This document shows, piece by piece, positions 41,118 through 47,746 of a stretch of 64,000 nt of DNA. The DNA is from Intestinimonas aquisgranensis. Its GTDB lineage: Bacteria > Bacillota > Clostridia > Oscillospirales > Oscillospiraceae. The notes under the pieces were generated by a model, which ran no database searches, was not told where the DNA came from, and saw only the letters and a program-made list of their open reading frames with translations. The translations under genes were made by a program, and so were the position numbers. The stretch is taken from NCBI GenBank assembly GCA_020687605.1, contig JAJEQY010000004.1, positions 29,285 through 93,284 on the forward strand. The letters run 5' to 3'. Positions within the stretch are counted from its first letter, which is position 1; each line of letters starts with the position of its first letter.

Positions 41118-42239
41118 ATGGGAAATCGCATCAAGCTCTTCACCTGGAAAGACCCCTATGATACGGCGGGGACGGAGGCGCTCTTCGTGGCCGCCATGCG
41201 GGACAACTGCGCCTTCCACTATGCCCACTGCCCGGAGTACCGGGCCATCCTGGACCACTTCGATTTCAGGCCGGACATGCTACGGACCACGGCGGACCTG
41301 GCCCGTCTGCCGGTGCTGCCCACATTATATTTCAAATCCCACAAGCTCTTCTCCATACCGGAAAGCCGCATGCTCATCAAGGCCACCTCCTCGGGGACGA
41401 GAGGGAAGAAGAGCGTTATCGGGTTTGAGCTGGGGGGATTGTGGAGCGGTTTCCATATGGTGTGGCGCATCCTGCGCTACCACCATTTCCTCTCCCCGGT
41501 GCCCACCAACTACCTTATTCTCGGTTACCAGCCCCACAGGAGCAACCAGACCGCCGTGGCCAAGACGGCCACCGGCTACACCTATATCACCCCCGCCATC
41601 CACCGGGAGTACGCCCTCAAATATAAGGAAGGCGGCTATCAGGTGGACTTCGACGGTCTCATCAAGATCCTGGAGCGCTACAGCAGATCCCGGTTCCCCA
41701 CCCGGTTCATGGGCTTTCCCGCCTACACCTACTTCCTCATGGAGGAGCTGGAGCGGCGGGGGCTCCGCTATCCGCTTCCAAAGAACTCCAAGATCTTCCT
41801 GGGGGGCGGCTGGAAGCAGTTCTACCGGGAGAAGGTTGACAAGGAGACCTTCTATGCCAAGGCTTGGGACCGGTTCGCCATCCCGGAGGAGCACGTCTAC
41901 GAGTCCTTCGGGGCGGTAGAGCACCCCATTTACTATGCCGATTGCAAGTATCACCACTTTCACGTACCGGTATACAGCCGGGTCATCATCCGGGACGTGC
42001 GGACCCTGGAGCCGGTGCCCAACGGCACCATGGGGCTGGTGAACCTCCTCACCCCCATGCTTAACGCTGTCCCTGTCCTGAGCATCATGACCGACGACCT
42101 GGGTATCCTCCACGACGGGGATACCTGCCCCTGCGGGGTAAAATCCCCCTGGCTGGAGATCATCGGCCGGGTGGGCATGGCCGATATCAAAACCTGCGCC
42201 GCCGGCGCCGACGAGTTGAGAAAGGGGGCGGGCCTGTGA
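41118..42239 (+). CDS. LuxE-type acyl-protein synthetase
   Basis: LuxE activates a fatty acid with ATP and carries the acyl group on a cysteine near its C-terminus, then passes it to LuxC. The 373-residue protein has the adenylate-forming loop KATSSGTRGKKS at residues 88-99, a second family segment YESFGAVEHP near 261-270, and Cys360, 13 residues from the C-terminus, where luminous-bacteria LuxE has its acyl cysteine. It lacks the C-terminal lid of classical AMP-binding enzymes. GGGGGAGG precedes the ATG, and the gene overlaps luxC by four bases. No luciferase gene is nearby, so the product aldehyde serves another purpose. Confidence 0.83.
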   Translation: MGNRIKLFTWKDPYDTAGTEALFVAAMRDNCAFHYAHCPEYRAILDHFDFRPDMLRTTADLARLPVLPTLYFKSHKLFSIPESRMLIKATSSGTRGKKSVIGFELGGLWSGFHMVWRILRYHHFLSPVPTNYLILGYQPHRSNQTAVAKTATGYTYITPAIHREYALKYKEGGYQVDFDGLIKILERYSRSRFPTRFMGFPAYTYFLMEELERRGLRYPLPKNSKIFLGGGWKQFYREKVDKETFYAKAWDRFAIPEEHVYESFGAVEHPIYYADCKYHHFHVPVYSRVIIRDVRTLEPVPNGTMGLVNLLTPMLNAVPVLSIMTDDLGILHDGDTCPCGVKSPWLEIIGRVGMADIKTCAAGADELRKGAGL

Positions 42240-43519
42240 TTCTGTACCGGGGAGAGCTCCATGATACAAAGGAGCAGAACCGGCTCCTGGACGGCCTGGA
42301 GGAGACCATCACCCAGGTGCTCCAGCGGCCTGCGCCAACCGCGGAGGCGGTGATCGCCGCCTGTGACGGCCTGGCCCGGCGGGTGCTCAGCGGGGAGTTC
42401 GACGGTATCATCGCAGCCCTGGGCCTGGACAAACGCTTCACCCTGGCCCAGGCGGCGGCCGCCGCCAATCTGCTCCGCCGGGACAGCCTGGAGTTCAAGC
42501 TGAATCTGGAGCTAGGGCCGGACTGGGCGGGACCGAAAGCGGTGACGCCGCCTCATTCCGGCCTCACTCTCACAAAGGAGGTCCTGCCCCTGGGGGTGCT
42601 CTTTCACATCGCCGCCGGTAACGTGGACGGCCTGCCGGCTTACAGCGCCGTGGAGGGCCTCCTCACCGGCAATGTGAACATCCTGAAGCTGCCCCAGGCC
42701 GATGGGGGGCTGTCGGTGCTGCTACTCCACGCCCTCACCCAGGCCGCCCCGGAGCTGGCCGACTACCTCTATGTGTTCGACACCCCCTCCGACGACCTGC
42801 CCGCCATGCAGAAGATGGCGGCCATGGCTGATGGCATCGTGGTGTGGGGCGGGGAGGGGGCGGTCTCAGCCGTCCGGGGGTTGGCCCCCACCGGCTGCCG
42901 CCTCATCGAGTGGGGCCATAAGCTGAGCTTCGCCTATGTCACGCCCAAGGGGGAGACCCCGGAGGCCCTGACCGCCTTGGCCGCCCACATCGCCGACACC
43001 CGGCAGCTGCTGTGCAGCTCCTGTCAGGTGATTTTCCTTGACACTGAGGACCGGGAGGAGGTCCGGGCCTTCTGCAGCCGGTTCCTGCCGGTGCTGGAGG
43101 AGGCCATGACGGCGGGAGCGCCGTTGGACGACGGCTCGGCGGCTCAGGTGACCCTGGCCCAGTATGAGCAGCGGCTGGAGTCCATCACCGCGCCAGGCCC
43201 GGAGATCTTTTACGGGAAGGGCTGCTCCCTCACCCTGGGGGAGGACGGAGAGCTGGCCCTCTCCCTCCAGTTCGGCAATCCCCTGGTGAAGGCTTTGCCC
43301 CGGGGGCAACTGCCCACCATGCTCCGGCGGCATAAGGGAGTTCTCCAGACAGCGGGACTCATTTGTGCCCCGGAGGAGCGGGAGGAGCTGGCCATGGTCC
43401 TTTTGAGAGCGGGCGTGGTGCGGGTCACCGGGCCGGGGGACATGAGCCGCACCACCTGCGGCGATGCCCACGACGGGGACTATCCCCTGCGGCGGTATAC
43501 CCGGGTCACCGAGCGGTAG
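42236..43519 (+). CDS. LuxC-type acyl reductase
   Basis: LuxC reduces acyl groups delivered by LuxE to aldehydes with NADPH. The 427-residue protein has the aldehyde-dehydrogenase-like core: HIAAGNVDGLPAYSAVEGLLTGN (residues 124-146), ILKLPQADGG, a WGG turn, and the catalytic Cys260 in RQLLCSSCQV, matching the CSSPQ-like site of LuxC. GTG starts the gene and overlaps the luxE stop (GTGA), so the pair is translationally coupled and probably forms a complex. It ends in a 14-base overlap with the convergent TauE gene. The substrate acid is unknown. Confidence 0.84.
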   Translation: MILYRGELHDTKEQNRLLDGLEETITQVLQRPAPTAEAVIAACDGLARRVLSGEFDGIIAALGLDKRFTLAQAAAAANLLRRDSLEFKLNLELGPDWAGPKAVTPPHSGLTLTKEVLPLGVLFHIAAGNVDGLPAYSAVEGLLTGNVNILKLPQADGGLSVLLLHALTQAAPELADYLYVFDTPSDDLPAMQKMAAMADGIVVWGGEGAVSAVRGLAPTGCRLIEWGHKLSFAYVTPKGETPEALTALAAHIADTRQLLCSSCQVIFLDTEDREEVRAFCSRFLPVLEEAMTAGAPLDDGSAAQVTLAQYEQRLESITAPGPEIFYGKGCSLTLGEDGELALSLQFGNPLVKALPRGQLPTMLRRHKGVLQTAGLICAPEEREELAMVLLRAGVVRVTGPGDMSRTTCGDAHDGDYPLRRYTRVTER

Positions 43520-43877
43520 GGGGGCTCTTGCGAAAGAGCTCCCGGAGGCCGACGACAAGCAGAAAGCCGCCGAAGCACCGGCGGAGAAGGCCAGTGTCCA
43601 GGCCGGAGGCAACCCAGGCACATAGCCCGGCGGCGGCCAGCCCGGCCAGGATGGCGGGGAGGGCAGCGGACCGGTCCACATAGCCGTTTTTGATGTGGCT
43701 GGGGAGGGCCGCCGCTGCCGCTGGCAGGAAGTAGACCAGGTTGATGCCCTGGGCCAGGTGCTGCTCCACCCCGGCGAAGGCGGTGAGGTAGAGGAGAAGC
43801 AGGGTGCCGCCCCCCACGCCGAAGCCGGAGAGGACCCCAGCGGCGGCACCGGCCAGGAGGGCAATAAGGACGTTCAC
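43506..43877 (-). CDS. TauE/SafE-like protein, half-size (second)
   Basis: The 123-residue membrane protein has about four hydrophobic segments. Its LIALLAGAAAGVLSGFGVGGGTLLLLYL stretch is the TauE/SafE repeat. Full-length TauE has two such halves; here each half is a separate gene, overlapping by four bases. The C-terminal Arg-rich end is short. The family exports sulfite, sulfoacetate or other small anions; the substrate is not predictable. The two proteins probably act as a heterodimer. Confidence 0.8.
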   Translation of the reverse strand: MNVLIALLAGAAAGVLSGFGVGGGTLLLLYLTAFAGVEQHLAQGINLVYFLPAAAAALPSHIKNGYVDRSAALPAILAGLAAAGLCAWVASGLDTGLLRRCFGGFLLVVGLRELFRKSPPTAR

Positions 43878-44242
43878 AGGGCAAAGAGGGACCGGATGCC
43901 GCCGTAGAGGAGGAGCAGGCCAAAGCCCCGGCGGAGCCAGTCCATGGAGATGTTTTTGAAGAGCTTACCCCCCAGCCAGCCCCCCAGCAGCCCGCCCAGC
44001 AGGTAGGGGAGGGCGGCGGTGAGGTCCAGCCCGCCCCGGAAGAGGTAGATCCCGGCGGAGAGGACGCACAGGGGCAGAATGACGGCCACCGAGGTGGCGA
44101 ATGCCTTCCGTTCTCCCAGACCACACCACCCGGCCAGGAGCGGTACCAGCACCATGCCGCCCCCTCCGCCGAAGAAGCCGTTCACCGCGCCGGCCAGGGC
44201 GCCGGACACCGCCGGGCGCAGCCAGTTTTGTGTTTGTTTGAT
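43874..44242 (-). CDS. TauE/SafE-like protein, half-size (first), non-standard start
   Basis: The protein (about 122 residues) contains SGALAGAVNGFFGGGGGMVLVPLL and four hydrophobic segments. The start is a problem: at the expected place the codon is ATC (44240-44242), followed by AAACAAACACAAAACTGG, with AGGGAGGG six bases upstream. No ATG, GTG or TTG with a ribosome site is near. The frame is open up to 44305, but this part is inside a terminator hairpin. Either AUC initiation or a mutated start codon is likely. Stop overlaps the second half gene. Confidence 0.6.
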   Translation of the reverse strand: MKQTQNWLRPAVSGALAGAVNGFFGGGGGMVLVPLLAGWCGLGERKAFATSVAVILPLCVLSAGIYLFRGGLDLTAALPYLLGGLLGGWLGGKLFKNISMDWLRRGFGLLLLYGGIRSLFAL

Positions 44243-44243
44243 A

Positions 44244-44285
44244 AAAATCCCTCCCTTGGCACTAGTTTGCCAGGGGAGGGATTTT
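44244..44285. terminator. Hairpin terminator upstream of the TauE genes
   Basis: A 12-bp outer stem (AAAATCCCTCCC with GGGAGGGATTTT) and an inner TGGCA/TGCCA stem. On the reverse strand it ends in T5. Its 3' arm carries the ribosome site of the first TauE gene. Confidence 0.75.
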
Positions 44286-44339
44286 ACTATGCACAAGCAT
44301 AGCAAAATTGGCCATGTGCCGCTTACAGCGGCACGGCCA
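44286..44339. repeat. Two adjacent small hairpins
   Basis: CTATGC/GCATAG (about 44287-44302) and GTGCCGCT/AGCGGCAC (44316-44323 with 44327-44334, flanked by TGGCC and GGCCA). Both lie in the tcdA-TauE gap. Confidence 0.6.
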
Positions 44340-44374
44340 TAAGATCACAGCGCGTGGACCGGGACGGCCCACAT

Positions 44375-44456
44375 GCGCTAAAACTTCATGCGCTCCAGCC
44401 TTCGCCTGTTTTCGTGGTGCGCCCTGGGCGCATGAAGTTTTATGCCTGTTTAGCGC
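44375..44456. repeat. Long nested inverted repeat after tcdA
   Basis: AAAACTTCATGCGC (44380-44393) and GCGCATGAAGTTTT (44428-44441) form a perfect 14-bp stem. An outer GCGCTA (44375-44380) can pair with TAGCGC (44451-44456), which includes the tcdA stop codon. It resembles an interspersed palindromic repeat. Confidence 0.65.
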
Positions 44457-45163
44457 ACACCGGTCAGGTCCATGACCACCTCGCCGGCCAGCATCAGCCC
44501 GGCGGTAGCGGGGACCCACACCACGCTGGCGGGGACGCTGCGGCGTCCCGGGGGCGGGGTCTCGGGCTGGTCGGCCTCATGGGCGGCTTCCGGAGACCAC
44601 ACCACCTTATGGTGGAGAATGCCGCGATTGCGCAGCTCCTTCCGCACCACCCGGGCCAGAGGGCAGCCCTCCGTCTTGGAGATATCAGATACCCGCAGCA
44701 GGGAGGCGTCCAGCTTGTTGCCAGTGCCAAGAGCGGAGATGATGGGCACCTTGCGGTTCAGGGCGGTCTCGATGAGGTCCAGCTTGCAGCTCACCAGATC
44801 GATGGCGTCCACGATATAATCGTAATTCGCAGCAAAAAAGTCCTCCCGGGTGTCAGCCTCATAGCGGCCCTGGATGGGGTGGACCTGGCAGTTGGGGTTG
44901 ACGGCCAGCACCCGCTGGGCCATGGCCTCCGCCTTGGAGAGCCCCAGAGTGGACTCCAGAGCCTCGGCCTGGCGGTTGAGGTTGCTCAGGTCTACGGTGT
45001 CCTGGTCCATAAGGGTCAGCTCGCCCACGCCGGAGCGTGCCAGGGCCTCGGCGCACCAGCTGCCTACCCCGCCCAGGCCCAGCACACACACGTGTGCCTG
45101 GGCCAGCCGGTCCATGGCATCGCTGCCCAGGAGCATACGGGTGCGGAGAAAACGTGCGTCCAT
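44450..45163 (-). CDS. tcdA: tRNA threonylcarbamoyladenosine dehydratase (TcdA/ThiF family)
   Basis: TcdA cyclises t6A37 of ANN-decoding tRNAs to ct6A using ATP. The 237-residue protein has the E1-like fold: RTRMLLGSDAMDRLAQAHV, the nucleotide-binding VLGLGGVGSWCAEALARSG, the adenylation DLSNLNRQ with catalytic Arg, and VDAIDLVSCKLDLI. B. subtilis tcdA (yrvM) is next to 6S RNA bsrA, which supports the 6S call nearby. AAGGAGG precedes the ATG. A terminator separates it from the foldase gene upstream. Confidence 0.9.
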   Translation of the reverse strand: MDARFLRTRMLLGSDAMDRLAQAHVCVLGLGGVGSWCAEALARSGVGELTLMDQDTVDLSNLNRQAEALESTLGLSKAEAMAQRVLAVNPNCQVHPIQGRYEADTREDFFAANYDYIVDAIDLVSCKLDLIETALNRKVPIISALGTGNKLDASLLRVSDISKTEGCPLARVVRKELRNRGILHHKVVWSPEAAHEADQPETPPPGRRSVPASVVWVPATAGLMLAGEVVMDLTGVR

Positions 45164-45178
45164 TTGGTTACCTCCTTG

Positions 45179-45210
45179 AAAAAATCCCCCGGAGGAAGCC
45201 TCCGGGGGAT
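45179..45210 (-). terminator. Terminator after the foldase gene
   Basis: ATCCCCCGGAGG and CCTCCGGGGGAT form a 12-bp stem with a short loop; on the reverse strand it ends in T6. Confidence 0.92.
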
Positions 45211-45220
45211 GATGTGTGTC

Positions 45221-46771
45221 TTAGCCCAGCAGAGCCAGGTTGGTGTCGTTGGTGGTGACGGGGTAGGTCTCCTCGATCTCGGTGGTCCAGGTGGAGAGCG
45301 CGTCGCTCTTGAGGGAGCTCTCGGCGGTGTACTTCCAGGTCAGGGTGTGATCCTGGAGATACATGACGTGCCAGCCGTACTGGCCCTCCTGGTCGTTTTC
45401 CACCAGGCCAGTGTCGCCGGGCTGACGACCGTCAGCGAAGGTCCAGTCGATGAAGGCGGGCAGGAAGCTGGTGGAGGGGGTAATGCCCTCGTAGAGGCCG
45501 CCGTTCTCGGCGGAGCCAGGATCCTCGGAATACTGCTGGGCCAAGGCGCCGAAGCTGTCGGCGGTCTTGTCACCGGCGTTGTACTCGTCCAGGATCTCCT
45601 GGGCCTTGGCCTTGGCGGCGTCCAGAGCCTCCTGGGTGGGGACGGTGCTCTCGTCCACGTCCTCGGTGCTGGGGTCATCCTCCTGGGTGAGCTCGGCCTT
45701 CACCAGGATGTGGCGCACATCGGCGGAGCCGTAGCTCTCAGTGTCCAGGGCGCGGCTGGTGAAGCGCAGGACCCAGTAGCCGCTGTCGGCCACCTCGATG
45801 ACAGTGAGGTCGCCTTCCTGGCGGCCCTCATTGGTGAGCCAGGACACGCAGTCCTCGCTGCCGGAGGAGAAGCCATTGGCCAGGCTGGCGCCTACCACGG
45901 TGGTCTCGTAGCTGGTGGCCTCGTCCTCGCTGTCCTCGGAGTCGGCCTGGGTAGCGGCGGCAGCCAGAGTGTCGAAGTCACCGCCGTCTTCCAGATCCTG
46001 GAGCAGCTTGTCAGCAGTGGCCTTGGCGGTAGCCATGGCAGTGGCCTTCTCGGCGTCACTTGCCTCCACGGTATTGCCGTCGGCATCGGTGGTGGAGGGA
46101 GCGGAGCCATCGATGAACACAGAGGAGTAGGTGAAGGTATCCAGGTCATCGGTGTGCTCATTGTAGTAAGCGGTGAGATCGTCGTCGGTGTAGGTCAGGG
46201 TATCGGCGTGGGCATTGTAGTACTCCTGAGCCAGGGTATCCCGGGTCAGGCACTCACGCAGAAGACTCTCGGTCATATAAGGACCGTACACATTGCGGAT
46301 ATAGGACTTGAAGGAGGTGCCGTACTGGGCGGCGTAGTTCTTCAGCTCCTGGATGGTGTCCTCGACGCTCTGAGCGCCCTCTTCAGAGAGGGTGAAGCCG
46401 TCGGCCTCAGCAGCGGCGGCCAGAGAGGCGTACTGCTGGAGGGAATCCACGGCGCTCTGGCGCAGGGTCTCCTCATCCATGGTCAGACCATACTGGCTGT
46501 ACATATTGGCGGTGGGATAGTAGTAGTAACCCATCTCGGCCACGGTGTAATCCTTACCATTGACGGTGGCAACTACCTTGCCCTTGGTGAAGATGCCGCT
46601 GTGCCACACCAGCAGGGCAATGACCAGAACGGCCAGGATGACGCCCACCACGGTGTAAAGGATGGTCTTGCTCCGCTCCTTGCGGGCAGCCTCCGCCTGA
46701 CGGCGCTCCTTTTCAGTGGGGCCATTGGCGGCAGCGGAGATGCGCTGTTTCTTTTCACGGGAAGCACTCAT
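45221..46771 (-). CDS. PpiC-type peptidyl-prolyl isomerase (PrsA/SurA-like foldase)
   Basis: The 516-residue protein has a basic cytoplasmic N-terminus, one membrane anchor at about residues 36-58, and a SurA/PrsA-like helical chaperone domain (about 75-240). A parvulin PPIase domain (about 340-490) follows, seen as SADVRHILVKAEL and, after an acidic insert, ENGGLYEGITPSTSFLPAFIDW and YGWHVMYLQ. It has no lipobox, unlike Bacillus PrsA. Asp/Glu/Thr-rich linkers in both domains are notable. It probably folds exported proteins outside the membrane. Promoter at 46833, terminator at 45179. Confidence 0.88.
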   Translation of the reverse strand: MSASREKKQRISAAANGPTEKERRQAEAARKERSKTILYTVVGVILAVLVIALLVWHSGIFTKGKVVATVNGKDYTVAEMGYYYYPTANMYSQYGLTMDEETLRQSAVDSLQQYASLAAAAEADGFTLSEEGAQSVEDTIQELKNYAAQYGTSFKSYIRNVYGPYMTESLLRECLTRDTLAQEYYNAHADTLTYTDDDLTAYYNEHTDDLDTFTYSSVFIDGSAPSTTDADGNTVEASDAEKATAMATAKATADKLLQDLEDGGDFDTLAAAATQADSEDSEDEATSYETTVVGASLANGFSSGSEDCVSWLTNEGRQEGDLTVIEVADSGYWVLRFTSRALDTESYGSADVRHILVKAELTQEDDPSTEDVDESTVPTQEALDAAKAKAQEILDEYNAGDKTADSFGALAQQYSEDPGSAENGGLYEGITPSTSFLPAFIDWTFADGRQPGDTGLVENDQEGQYGWHVMYLQDHTLTWKYTAESSLKSDALSTWTTEIEETYPVTTNDTNLALLG

Positions 46772-46832
46772 TACTCTTGCTCAGTCCTCTCAAATATTGT
46801 GCTTTTTCTGTGCTTTGGTGACTCAATGTTGC

Positions 46833-46861
46833 ATTATACAGGAAAACGGGACGGCTTGCAA
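46833..46861 (-). promoter_or_regulatory. Promoter of the foldase gene
   Basis: On the reverse strand, TTGCAA (46856-46861), 17 bases, a perfect TATAAT (46833-46838), about 60 bases before the start codon. Confidence 0.85.
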
Positions 46862-46941
46862 GTCCCAATCTGCCTATATTCGGGCGGGAAGGGACGCATT
46901 TTACAGAAAGTTCATGGTTGCGCACTGGAAGGGGAGGGGAT

Positions 46942-46973
46942 AAAAAAACCGCCCCAGCGCCTTGCTGGGACGG
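46942..46973 (-). terminator. Terminator after the candidate 6S RNA
   Basis: CCGTCCCAGC pairs with GCTGGGGCGG (one G-U) around a 5-base loop and is followed by T7 on the reverse strand. No protein gene ends nearby, so it must serve an RNA. Confidence 0.88.
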
Positions 46974-46982
46974 TGGAACGGC

Positions 46983-47152
46983 AAAAAAGATCTCCCGCTC
47001 TGGCCGTGTGGCCCTGATCAAACCTGCACGAAGATGGCAGGTGGGTCGCCTCCGCACCGCTTTACTGCTTCCAACTTCCAACGCTCCCGAAGGAGGCCGG
47101 GAGGCCTGCAAGCCACGGCGCGAGGTGGGCGTCCCGTTTCAGAGATGTGGGT
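46983..47152 (-). ncRNA. ssrS: Candidate 6S RNA
   Basis: About 170 non-coding bases lie between DUF1292 and the terminator at 46942. The ends can pair (ATCTC near 47143 with GAGAT near 46988). Inside are a CTCC-TTCG-GGAG hairpin, a GCCTCC/GGAGGC stem, an ACCTGC/GCAGGT hairpin on the 3' side, and a segment GCGACCCACCTGC resembling the 3' central-bubble strand of known 6S RNAs. The tcdA gene close by matches the B. subtilis bsrA setting. 6S RNA binds housekeeping RNA polymerase. Ends are approximate. Confidence 0.6.
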
Positions 47153-47188
47153 TTAAAAAGAAACCATCACGTACCGAGCAGGAGAATC

Positions 47189-47488
47189 TTATTCCTCTTC
47201 TTCGAAAAGGGCTTCCATGAACTGCTGGTAGACAGCCTCCAGCTCCTCTTCGTCATCCAGGGTGGCCAACTGTTCCTCTCCGTCGATCTCCACGACCTTC
47301 AGGATGATAAGCCCGGCTTCCTCGTCCTCATTTTCAGGGGCTTCACCGTTTTCATCGGCCTCCTCCGCGGGAAAAAAAGCCATATAGACCGCGCCGTTGT
47401 ACTCGATGGTATCCAGATGCTCCAGCTCGATCTCATTGCCGTCCTCATCGGTGAGGCTGACAAAATTACCGCCGTACTCATCGCTCAT
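47189..47488 (-). CDS. DUF1292 family protein
   Basis: The 99-residue acidic protein starts MSDEYGGNFVSLTDEDGNEIELE and contains DTIEYNGAVYMAFFP and ILKVVEIDGEEQLATLDDEEELEAVY, the DUF1292 (YrzB) pattern. In other Firmicutes it is co-encoded with ruvX-like genes, and ruvX is in this region. The C-terminus is an acidic EEEE run. The ATG at 47488 has a GGGCGGTG site; the promoter is at 47523. Function unknown. Confidence 0.87.
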   Translation of the reverse strand: MSDEYGGNFVSLTDEDGNEIELEHLDTIEYNGAVYMAFFPAEEADENGEAPENEDEEAGLIILKVVEIDGEEQLATLDDEEELEAVYQQFMEALFEEEE

Positions 47489-47522
47489 GATGGCTGGCAC
47501 CGCCCTTCTTGTTTCTGCACAT

Positions 47523-47551
47523 ATTGTACCCTGTATGCCGAAAAAATGCAA
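47523..47551 (-). promoter_or_regulatory. Promoter of the DUF1292 gene
   Basis: On the reverse strand, TTGCAT (47546-47551), 17 bases, TACAAT (47523-47528). Confidence 0.75.
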
Positions 47552-47612
47552 GAGTCGGACAAGCCAAATTTTACTGAAAGGATAAAAATGGATGAAAAGG
47601 AAATCGATAGGG

Positions 47613-47641
47613 TAGACAAACAGAGGGTTTTCCACTATAAT
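47613..47641 (+). promoter_or_regulatory. Promoter of the class A penicillin-binding protein
   Basis: TAGACA (47613-47618), 17 bases, a perfect TATAAT (47636-47641). Its position supports a start codon downstream at 47747 and not the in-frame ATG at 47588. Confidence 0.75.
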
Positions 47642-47746
47642 GTAAAAGCCTTTTTCTGGCCGGAAGGAGAGGTGGTCCGGTCAGAAGCGCGTTACGAATG
47701 TATCTGGGACCGTGCGGCTTTTGGGCCGGGAACGGAGGTATTTCAT

